Made by a program: the position numbers and the translations under genes. Below are positions 38,501-49,000 of a stretch of DNA of 64,000 bases, in pieces. Origin of the DNA: Lanius collurio. Its lineage: Eukaryota; Chordata; Aves; Passeriformes; Laniidae. The stretch covers positions 36,994,618 through 37,058,617 of the forward strand of contig JACBWW010000004.1 of the NCBI GenBank assembly GCA_020086605.1, written 5' to 3'. Below the pieces are notes generated by a model that ran no database searches, was not told where the DNA came from, and was given only the letters and a program-made list of their open reading frames with translations. Within the stretch, counting starts at the first letter, position 1. Each line of letters begins with the position of its first letter.

Positions 38501-39410
38501 GTGTTTTCTACTATCACATAACTTATGATCCCTAAAGGGGAAACAACACTGCAGATGTTCTCAGTCTGGAAGGCAGAGACCCTAGGACCAATTATAAATC
38601 CTTACTTGACTTCCATGAAAAGAGGCATCTTTAAAATCTGAAAAATGTCAAGGATCTGACGAGTTTCCAACATCTGCATTTCCGTTCCAAGGCAAGCACA
38701 CTCTGCATGGTTGCTGTCAAATTGGCTCATTGGTCTCATTTGGGGTCAGTTCTGTCTGGTTTGTGATTATATAATAATGTAATGAAATTCAGTGGTATAT
38801 TGAATGAGTTCATGGAAGATAGTTAAATGACGACTATTTAATATATTGGCAGCATATTAATTTCAGGAACTCTCTGAGGTGAAATTAACATAAAGTTGGG
38901 TGCTTATTGAGTGGAAATATGTTCTATATTTTCACTGAACTTTGTTTTTTCCCCAGGCAAGTGTGCAGCCACTGCTGGTGGTCACTGCATTCAGTAGAGC
39001 AAAACCTTGTTGGTTTAGTGTGCTATCACTGTGGTCAGTTTTTCAAGACATGGGAGAATTTCTTTCAAGATAGTCAAGTAAATAAAAAGCTTTGAAATCA
39101 TGATATGAAATCATGGCTGTTAAGACTGAGTGAATAAATTTAATGAGATCTTAATTGCTACGGTCTTGAAAAATTGTCACGGTCCATGAAATGTCCGTGT
39201 TGCTCTTAAGGTATGACTAAGGCTCTACAAACAAAGTGGCATTCAAAATGGATATTTTTTGCTAGCTTGCAATTTAAATTCCTGGGCTGACCAATCTGTT
39301 AGTTATTTAAAAGTGGCATAATCTGTGGAGCTAGCTTCAGCACTGCTCAGATTGTGAGGCATTATTGGAAATGCCTGCAATATCAACTGTTACAGAAAGT
39401 ATTTATCATT

Positions 39411-39455
39411 ATAGAATCGTAGAATGGATTGGGTTGGAAGGGACTTGACCCACCC
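39411..39455 (-). mobile_element. CR1 3'-tail fragment, minus strand
   Basis: The plus strand reads ATAGAATCGTAGAATGGATT followed by GGGTTGGAAGGGACTTGACC. This is the reverse complement of the extreme 3' end of a common CR1 subfamily, including the duplicated ATAGAATC tail unit. The match fades by about 39455, so this is a copy truncated to a few dozen bases. Confidence 0.75.
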
Positions 39456-42400
39456 CAGTCAGGGAATAACTATAGAGGAATCAATTCACTAATGACTGAT
39501 GTTGCAAGGCCTTTTGTCTTGCTTAAGACTTTTCATCATTTATTTTTATGTTCTTATGTTTGTGTCAGTAAGGAAAGGAGAAAGGAAAACTTAATGGCAA
39601 AATCAATTCTGATCAAACAAAGGTAGGCAATCTAAGCATTTTAAATTCAGGAAGCCCAAACTTGATTTTCATGTAGCGGTCAAGAAATGTGTGCATTAGA
39701 CTCACAAAAGTTGAAGATTGAAATTATAACTGAATTTATGGCCTTTGGGTGTGTCTTGAATGGTCTTTGGCCTAATTTGTTGCACTAACTTTAGAAATAC
39801 ACATGTATATATAGTGTATACAAACAAAAACCCAAGCAACTCTACTATTTATTCCAGAGATGATAAAATATAATTCAAGATCTGTATCTCACCAGAGGGA
39901 TGTCATATGGAGATATGTTCCTCTCTGTTCTTTGCAATAGTCAGTTGATCATTCCTTTTAAAGCCTTTTCTGCCTGAAATCCTGTAGTGCTTTCCACCAT
40001 CACTTGGAGTTTGTATTCTTTGACAGGCCAAGGATTTATCAATTCGAATGGGAGTGGTAGGTTCACTTTCTATTTATATTATTTTTTGTATAGTGTAAGA
40101 GATGCACATGAATACACTTATTGCTCAAATTTTATAGACTTATCTTTTCCCTTAAAAGATACTTCAGCTTTTCTAGGAATGTTTAAATTACATGTTAATG
40201 TGGCACAGTCTCAGAGAAGTATGACTGTACTTCTAGGCTGACCTTTTTGTACAAGTCATCACATGTGTAGTGGCTTTTGAGATCAAGTTTAGGCCCATGT
40301 TACATCTGGTTAAAAAATCCCCAGATGTGTTGTGGCTGAAATATCAGAGAAAAAGAGCTCTTTTCCTTGTGAACTATGAATAGAGAACCAATTTTTTATC
40401 TATAGTTAAGATAATTAACAATATAAATCATCTAGGGAGGTTCTGTATGAAATGCTATCATGGGAGGAATAAAAGGTGCCTCATAGTTTCGATACAAGCT
40501 TAAGTAGTCCTACTGTAGACAGTTTAATTTTTTGCCTTTTTTGGATAGAATAAGCTTGGTTAATGCTTCTACAATGAAAGCAGCTGCTTAGAGAAAAGCA
40601 AATAGAGAAGACAATGACTTTTCATGCTGATATAAAATGCAAAGCACTGTGCTAAAAGAGGTCCTTTTTAATTTCTCTAATAATGTTCTCAACTGTCAGT
40701 AACTCTTTTTAACTTTAAAATAGGAAGAACCAGCATAACATTCCCAAGATATTTGCTGGGTATTACAGTTGACACCAGACTTTTAGTGCATTACAATTAG
40801 ATAGGTTGACTTACATGGTCACAGGGCTTTACCCTGTTTATGAATGACTGCCTTGGACCGTATGTCTGTCCTTTCTGAAGAGTAGAGCACTGCTTAAAGG
40901 GGGCACACTTTGTACTGCAGTTGGGCAATTTTTAAAAAAGGAATAAGGTAGAGAGTAACTGAACTCTGCCATCCACAGCACTAATTAAATTTATTAATGT
41001 GAAAGAAAAACATCCTTACAAGCTACGGTAAATGGACTTCTGGTTTTTTGTGTTTATTTTGTTTTCAGCAGAGTAATAGGTGATGAAAGCAGCTAATGTT
41101 TTGAGGGTACTGGGTGAGAAAAAGCTGAGAATGACTTTTATCAAAACCCCTTTACTACTTGAAGAAAACTTCTCCAAAACGATTTTGGAGGAACTTGTTT
41201 AGTATTCCTAATGAAAGAATGAGTTGTGACATTTCTAGTGTATCTTGAGTATCGACCAGATCACCTGGTTCCCCTTACGAGGAAATTGGTGTGGTCTGTG
41301 GGGCCTTCCTGTCCGGGGAGTGGGACTGGGGCACTGGCTGGGGGCAGCCCCAGGGCATCAGGCAGCTCCATGGGACAGGCCAAGGTTGGACCATGATGCT
41401 GGCCCTTGGGTTAGGTTTAGGATCAGGTGAGGTGAACTGGAATCAGATACTGCTTCAGGATTGCTGGGTACAGCCATGGAGATGGAGTGAGACACCAACA
41501 TCTTCTTTTCTTTGTGGAGTTTGAATGCAACAGTTGGTGTCATCTCACACCCTGGTCCTGCATCAGACAGAAATTACTGTTTTCTGTCTCTTCCATTTCA
41601 CAGAAATAAATGCTCATTTTACCCTTTCAAATTCCTGTTGTCAGTGATGTTTGCAATTTAATGTTCAGCACTGATTCTTTGCTCTATCTGCCAGGTAATT
41701 TAGTACACATCACTACTTCTGCTGACAAAAGTGATTGGTTTGAATGAACAGAATATGAAATTTGTTCTTAGACAATGCATTGCTTGTGTTGCAAGGAAAA
41801 AGACTCATGGTGTCAGCCACATGTAAATTCTCGATTTCAATGAGAAAGGAAAATATCCCTATTTTCAAAAATAGGCAGAATTTTCATAAGTTGATAAAAA
41901 ACATTAGGATGTTCATGCTGTGATAGGTGCCAGCTTTTTTGTACTTTGAATGTGTGTTTGAATATGATCTTAATGCTATTTTTGAATTTTAAAGATAGGT
42001 TCTAATGTCAGGTATTAATATTAGTAATGGGATAAAATAGCAAACAACTTCTCTTAACATAAAATTTTGTAATATGTAGCTACTTTTGTATAGAAGAATA
42101 GTATGGGCTGAATCTATGAATTTGTAAATAAGGGAAGTGTCTGTAGAAGAAATAAAGGTATGACAATTAAAGTAAGTCTGAAGTTGAGAGCCCTGATAAC
42201 AGAGCTGCAAGACTGGAATGATTATCCAGAATATCCCACCTTTTCAGAATGTCCATTTAATTCTGTCCATTCCTCCTTTTCAGCATTTTATTTTTTGTCT
42301 CCCATGGTTGTTTTTACAGTTTAATAATCTGGGATAAATACATGCTTAGATTTATAGATTATTGATTAATCCAATGAATGATACTTTATAAAATGTTCAT

Positions 42401-42674
42401 GTTAGGGTACAGTAGGTTTCATATCTGGTAGGCAAGAATTCGCCTGTTTCTAACAGCAGAATATGCAAGATTTCTTTCTTTCTGTCCCTACCTCTATTCA
42501 GCAAATATACTTCTAGTACAGTCAGAAGTACTTTTGGGGAATTTAGCTTTTCCCTTTTTCTAGACATAACCATTACCCCTGAATATAACCATTATCCCTA
42601 ACCTTTAATTTTCACAGATGAATGGTTTGCTATATATAATTTCAAGGGCACAGTACCTGAACTCCTGCTTAGCA

Positions 42675-42704
42675 ATTGGTTAATCAGTCCAAGGCTATAT
42701 AAGG
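42675..42704 (+). promoter_or_regulatory. CCAAT/TATA-type core-promoter-like motif pair
   Basis: ATTGG (an inverted CCAAT box, 42675-42679) sits in CAATTGGTTAATCAG. It is followed 16 bases later by CTATATAAGG (42695-42704), a strong TATA box. Initiation would fall near 42728-42735. No coding exon or CpG enrichment follows, so a real promoter would most likely serve a non-coding transcript. Chance occurrence in AT-rich DNA is quite possible. Confidence 0.25.
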
Positions 42705-43488
42705 TATAAGTCAGCTTACATGCACAACTATTCCATTACCAGGAGCCAGACACTTAATTTTTCTCCCTCCTGTGCAAGTCATGCTTTTGCTGAGAGAAGT
42801 CAAAGACCAAATTAGCATCTGTAAATTGAGAATGCTGGCATTAAATTAAACAAGCAGTGTATAAAGAAAGTTTTTGGGTTTGAAAATCTTACAAAAGCAG
42901 TTGCCTATGATTACTGCAGCTGAGAAGCAGCAGCTGTACTGACTTACTGCATGAATTTAAAGGACTAAACTGCTCTCAGCATGTTCTCAAAAAGCTATAA
43001 GCACTCTGTGAATGTAGACTTTGTCATATGCTTATAAAGTGCTCAGTTAATTCTGATAGATTCATATTTTTTACATCACATGCTGACCTGTGGAAGGAAT
43101 AATGACTTGGAGCAATTATGCGTTATTCATGTTTTAAGGTCTAATTGATATTCCTGTGTTACTCTTAGATTCCTGAATTAGAGAGTCTATGGTACAGAAT
43201 TTTTATTAAATGAAAGAACTGCTGAAGTGCTAGAGGTAAATAAGATTGCCAATGCAATGATTGGATGTCAATTTAAAAGTGGGTTGTGATTACAGCATTT
43301 TCTGTGTGTCAGCTCCAACTCCAAGAATAGAAAGCCTGAACTTTGTCTCTTCAGGAGTTTTCAAGAACATAAAAATAATATTGTGTACGCAGGCTTGACG
43401 AAAAGGTAATGATAGTTACAAACAATCATCATTCAAGATTAGTGTGGGACACCTGTGAATGGGCATCTAGGCTTAGGTGGAAAGAGTT

Positions 43489-43504
43489 CAAAATGGCCAT
43501 TTTG
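43489..43504. other. 16-bp perfect palindrome CAAAATGGCCATTTTG
   Basis: Self-complementary over 16 bases. Each half carries AAAATGGC, resembling the YY1 core. Function is unknown. Confidence 0.55.
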
Positions 43505-43731
43505 TGGAACAAATACTTAAAACATAGTTTAATTTTCTCTGATCTATAGGCAACTGGCTTTCTGAGTGGCCTAGTTCCCAGAGGATGGGAAGATGTGGCC
43601 CAGAGTGGTTTGCTTGAGACAAGGCTTAAGTACTGGGAGCTTCTGAAACCATTCTGAACAAGCTGTTCCTGACTGTTGCCTGCAAATGTGCAAAGACCTG
43701 GAGCACTGAGGCAGACCTCCGGCCCCCTTAC

Positions 43732-43777
43732 CTGGGCCAATTTCTTTTCTCTTTGTACCAAATCCTCCCAAATACTG
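43732..43777 (-). other. Splice-bounded open segment, possible small exon (46 nt)
   Basis: Minus strand: the acceptor CCCATTTCATGCAG ends at 43778. An open frame of 15 codons follows, then a consensus donor, CCCAG followed by GTAAGG. The translation is QYLGGFGTKRKEIGP. It begins in phase 0 and leaves one base over, which would join in frame to the minus-strand candidate at 14710-14944. Pseudo-exons of this size are frequent by chance. Confidence 0.13.
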
Positions 43778-44142
43778 CTGCATGAAATGGGAATTATGAG
43801 ACATATCTGGAATTAGATGTTAACAATTCTAAGTATAAAACTGCTTATGCTAAGGCCTTACTTGCTTTTATGCAAGTATTTGAATTTGTATTTGAATTTC
43901 ACTCTAAACATGATAACTTTTCTGATTTTGTGTACATGCATTCCGATATTGCAGCCTTTATTCTTTGCATGAATACTGAGAGTGAGGACATGTCCTCTGT
44001 CTTTCAGAGGTGAAGTGCTCAGATCTTGTTAATCACACTTTAAGTGAGAAAATGCACAATAAGAAATGTCATGCTTTGAACTTGAGGACTTTATCACTCA
44101 ACTGTTGAATAGTCTAAATCAGTTTAAATCATTTCCCTACCA

Positions 44143-44157
44143 TTTTTTTTTTTTTTT
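44143..44157 (+). repeat. Poly-T run (15 nt)
   Basis: Pure T homopolymer; low complexity. Confidence 0.85.
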
Positions 44158-44399
44158 CATATTATCTCACAAGATTCTTTTGTTTGGATGCCTAATAGAA
44201 TAATTTTGTAAAGTTATTTTATACTGAGACTGGTCCTCACATATGTCCTGTGGAGGGCAACAAGCAACTGCAGCTCCTATGGGCACATCCATGTGGCCTT
44301 TGAAATGTCAGTGTCCTCTGATGTAACCCCCTTCCTGTTCATGTCAGTCTTGGTAATATCCTTTTTATCACTGGGAAAGGGACAGGACATATAAAATGT

Positions 44400-44720
44400 C
44401 AGCACATATGTATTGGTTAACAGGAACAATCAGTAGGCAGCATTATTGGATTTACTGACCCTGATGGGACAGCTGATAAGCCTTTTCTGGTCAGCAGCCC
44501 TCAAGGATATGAAGAAGCCAGCCTTTATTTTTCCTTGAAACAGGCCAATATTCTATTATCTTTGCTTTCCCATTTTGAAGTCTTTCATGGTCTTGGCTCA
44601 TGCACTTCCTCACATCTTGAAATAACATTTTCAGCAAGAATGAGCCAAGGTCACACCTTAATAGTGCACTGTCGTGCCAGTGAGACAATGTGCTCTGGAA
44701 CCAACCTTCCCTGTTCAATT
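44400..44720. promoter_or_regulatory. Candidate conserved non-coding element
   Basis: A motif-dense stretch of medium GC, stop-free on both strands for about 70 codons (minus 44491-44718, plus 44535-44753). It includes GAAACAGGCCAATATTC with a CCAAT core, GGTTAACAGGAACAAT-type sites and AGCCAAGGTCACACC, which carries a nuclear-receptor half-site (AAGGTCA). Stop-free frames on both strands without splice borders argue for a non-coding element over an exon. Confidence 0.25.
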
Positions 44721-45099
44721 GGCACGTATTCTGGGGTTAAGGATGTCTCATGAAGGATACTTAGTATGTAAAGCTGAATTTTAAGAATAAACTTCAGAAA
44801 GTCAACATCAAATAAGTTCTGAACACTAAATGATGGATAGAATGCTTCTATTAGATTTGAATGCCTAGAGCAAAGCCCTGGGCTACTGTGTGTAATGGGT
44901 CATTAAACCAAATGAAATCAAGTCTCTTAGGTCAATACTGATGTTAGACCATTCATATTATTTGTAACAGCAAATATTTCATGGCATCCTTTAAAATTAG
45001 AATACTTTCAGTGTTGTTTTCTCACCTCTAGTTCTTTATTGATGAAAAGCAACATGCTTGTCATAATATTTCATAGCTTTCTTCAGTTCATGATTAAGA

Positions 45100-45117
45100 T
45101 TTTTTTTTTTTTTTTTT
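45100..45117 (+). repeat. Poly-T run (18 nt)
   Basis: Pure T homopolymer; low complexity. Confidence 0.85.
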
Positions 45118-45639
45118 AATTCTTCTTTAAATTGGCATTTCAAGTGTCAGAGGGGAAAGAAGACAGTTATGGGAATGAGATGGGAAAGTTATTTAGTTTC
45201 ATATACATGATGAAGCAGAGATTCTAATTAAGGTTTTGGTTTCTTTAAACTCATTTTCTTCCAAGTGCCGGTAAATGAAATACCGAAACTAGAAATTAGT
45301 TCAAGAACACTGAATTTATTTATGTTAAGAATTTTTAACATTTTGCTTATGACAGCAAGTGTATACTAGACTTATTGTAAACCTTTCCATAATTTATCAA
45401 GTCATTCATATATGGAAATAACGTTTTTCTGTTTTTAAATTTATATCTTAGCACCATTGCACATAAGCTGTATTTGCATTCTGTCATTCATATTCTTCCT
45501 GTGTTTTGTAGATTGTTAAAAACTTGGTTTAAAAGGGATCTCTTTCAATCTCTTCTAAATCACTGCTGTTGCCCTGCTGAAAATCTGAGGGTGGAGATTT
45601 CATCAGCTGTCCCTTAACTGTCCCACCCTCCTGGTTAAC

Positions 45640-46010
45640 TTTTCTCTAATCAGAACCTTTCTACCTGAGAGCAGTGACAACAGGTTATAGTTCTAATATT
45701 ACTCAGTATGGAGAGAAGCATCTCTGACTGACATAAATTTTAACTCCCATTCAAATAGTTGTAGGCTGCTGTTAAATTTCTGCTCAGCTTCCCTTTAGCC
45801 TGGCCAAACAAGTTCAGCCCAGGTTTTATGCCCAAAGCATTTAAGCTATTTAAAGATGCTTGTGCCTTCTACAAATGAATATTCTTCTTCTTCTACTATG
45901 CCTTGCTTTGTTTTCTGTGTTTTTACAGGTTCCTGAGTCTCTTCCTTCTCCCTTTGTCAACCTTTTCAGACACAGTTGGACCATAATTCTGAACTTATAT
46001 CATTCTGTCT
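45640..46010 (-). mobile_element. Very old CR1-like relic, minus strand (tentative)
   Basis: The plus strand shows the diffuse, gapped pattern of antisense CR1 C-terminal sequence. Examples are GTAGGCTGCTGTTAAATTTC, then CAGCTTCCCTTTAGCCTGGC and CAAACAAGTTCAGCC, which parallel the CR1 antisense order of a 'gccttctcttctccaggctgaacaa' block. Identity is low and the ends are uncertain. Confidence 0.35.
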
Positions 46011-49000
46011 CTCATGCCTTTGAAAATTGGTTGTAATCTTTAGGTAAATAATTCTTATGGTAGTCTTTGTGAACTATAAATCACCCTTTTGACAGATAGG
46101 TGCTGTCTGTTATGTTACCTTTATGGGTAGATACTAATGCAGGATATTTAGTGGATTGTGGAAAATATTTTTAAGTGAGTTATTTTGGATCATTTAAGTT
46201 ATGATAGCTTGCTGCTAATGAGCACATCTAATAAATTGGCAGATAAACAGCAGCTCAATGTTTTTCAGTTTCTATTTAGAAACCTTCCTTATAAATGTCA
46301 CAAAGATTTTCACAGTAGTGTCTCAAGTGCACTGGCATATTTTTTACGCAGAGTCAGTCAGGCTGTCAGATTGCTGTCTTCCAACACTTACTTTTCACTA
46401 TTTAGGCATGAGCTTTCTTGGGAGATAAATTTTTATAAAAGAAATATCTCTTTTGTCTCTTTTGTGTTTGCTATGAGATAATACAGTGAAAAATTGCCAC
46501 ATAAAATTCTCTTGCCCATGCTTCAGATATTGGTGATGGAACTATGTTTCAGCTGACCTCTAATTCTGTGGCATAAATATGAATATAACAATTTTTTTAA
46601 TGCAAGATGCCACTTAAAGAAAGAAGCAGTGTATCTATCAGTGGAACTCAGACTATACAGCAAATGAGCTCCTAAAAGCTCCCTTTTTACAGGCTCCTAA
46701 GTCACAAGAGCTCATTTTGTCTGCAACGAATATGTTTACAAACTCGATGCCAGTGATCAGGAATTTTCAGTTCCACTCAAACTGTTTGGTACTCATTAGG
46801 TGATGGCATAGAAAGAATTTTCTGACCTCAATGTCTCCTACTACTTGTGCTGTATGAAACCAGTACACATCATTAGCAAAGAGTTTGAAAAGGGGTCCTA
46901 GAGAATCATATCTTTATGCTACGATAAAGGGATAAAAACCAGTCAGCACAGAAAGCTGGTGATGGACTGTGTGTGGTGGGCACAACCCAGAGGGAATGTT
47001 TGAGGTTCTTCAAAATCACAATGCAAATTCAAATATTTCCAGTGCAAATATCTGACATTCCTTTGCTGTTTCTGTTAGGTCTGAGTGATGAATATCTAGA
47101 CTAAAACCTTTTAAGGGAAACACAGGAAGTGTTAAAAAGTCATATACTATCCTGATAAACCTTGCATTTCTATTACTACTTTGCTTATTTTATAGAACCC
47201 TGTGTGGAAATGAATTACTACAGTTCTACACTCATACAGTTAATTTTGGACTTCCACATTATCTTCTCCTGCTATAATGCTGTATTTCTTTTTTAATCTC
47301 TTGTGTAAGAAGACTGGCAATTTCAGTTAGCCACAGCATAAGGGAGACTACTGTAAACATGCCAGGCTGCTAAGTAGTAGATTTAGTTTGAAAAACAGTC
47401 TGTGCTTTTTGCTTCACTCCAACATTCGTTGTATTATCCATCCTAATGCCCTTCTAGTAGAGTATATTGATGTAACTTCCTGCACTTTGAGGACATTTTT
47501 AGCTACAAGATATATATTAGAATAAATTTTTTGTATGTAGTTTTTAATCTGTTTCTTTCCTGATAGGATATTTAGGCTGCTTTATCTTCTTAGACTGAAA
47601 TAAAAAAAAATAAAAACCATGGCTTCCAAATTTCAAGGTTGATGACAATAATATAGATAATTGCTTGGTGTTTAAATATAATTGATCAGCTTTTCCATGT
47701 TGAAGATGGGGATGCTTTCCAATGACACTATCGAGGTGAAGAGTTGCAGCTAGCCTCCACTCTGCTTCCAAAAAATATCCCATTGTATGCATTAGGTAAA
47801 AGATCCACTTAAGGAACACAAAAATTATATTCTTCAGGAGTAAAAAAATACAATGTGCAAAAACCTATGTAGTGCTTCACCTAATGTGAATATCTACACG
47901 TTATTGCTTCTGTAAGTCTGATCACATATATTTTAACCAAAATACATTATTTGATGAAAATATATATTTCGTGAAGGATACAGCTTTGATTACAACATAC
48001 CTGAGTGTCGGATGCTGCACAAGATTCCTATTATAATATCTGCGGTTCTATAAGTATTGAATTAAAATACTAAGTTGTTGAACTGCTGCTTAGCTTTTCC
48101 AGCTGAAAGCTTTAGTAGGTGATTTGATGTGTTTCCATACGTGATAGAAATAACTTAGTACACTTCCTTTCCTCCTCCACTGAGAAAAAGTGAAAACAAT
48201 TATGGGCATAGTAGACCTGAATCACAACATTTTAATTTAATTGAATTGGAATTAACCGGGTTGGTTTGCTGATTTGTTTCCTCTAAACTACTATGATGCC
48301 TTAAAGGAATATGTACATGGGCTAGACTTTCTGACATCCAGATTTATTTGTGCCAGTTAAACCTTTGGATGAACCACTTTGTCATATTTGAGGACAAACA
48401 GCTCAAAGGCAGGATGGCCAGCAGAGGGGAACAAATCATAAGGCACTACAGAGACTCAGGTAGAGTCCATACAGTTCGAAATCAGGCTGACAAAGTAATG
48501 CTTCTTGGGAATGGGAAAATATTTGTTTTGACCAAAAAAATCTTTGTCCTGGAATATTTAAACATTATGTCTATATATTAATGATAATCCTGATGGAAAA
48601 TGAAAATGTAATTTAAAATGTAGGATTGTCTCAAAGAATAGAAATTATTATTTTTAATCTGCTTTGAGGGTTTTTTGGGGGTTTATGTTTTGTTTTGGAT
48701 TTTTATCAATTAGTAGACTTTCTGGATAATTTAGGGCATTACTGTACCAAGAAAGTCAGAACTGAGAATGAGTAATTAGTACCATGCTAATTATACATAA
48801 TATTTGTAGAGTTTTGAACCTCTGAAAGTGATAAACATCTATTATAGCTATTTGAAAATCTTATCTGATGTTTTGAGATGAGAAACTTTCAGATTAAATG
48901 TAACACTTTACATTCATTTCTTTTTATGATGGGATGGCTGTAAGAATAAGAAACAATGGGATTGGAGCAATTTTTAAGGAAACGTTGCCCCACACCATGT

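Larger units (their letters stand above)
33846..39410. other. AT-rich unique sequence, no gene recognised
   Basis: No gene or repeat family is recognised. The A/C-rich tract 35410-35521, a short (TA)n at 34305-34317, an inverted repeat at 34971-34990 and a possible micro-exon at 37202-37228 are listed separately. Confidence 0.65.
39456..45600. other. AT-rich unique sequence, no gene recognised
   Basis: Unique sequence with a few GC-richer patches (41265-41470 and 43540-43760) that I do not recognise. It contains a CCAAT/TATA-like pair at 42675-42704, a 16-bp palindrome at 43489-43504, a conserved-element-like stretch at 44400-44720 and two poly-T runs. Confidence 0.6.

Noticed and set aside
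48440..48500. tRNA-like B-box (AGTTCGAAATC)
   Set aside because: No matching A-box, acceptor stem or anticodon arm at the required distances.
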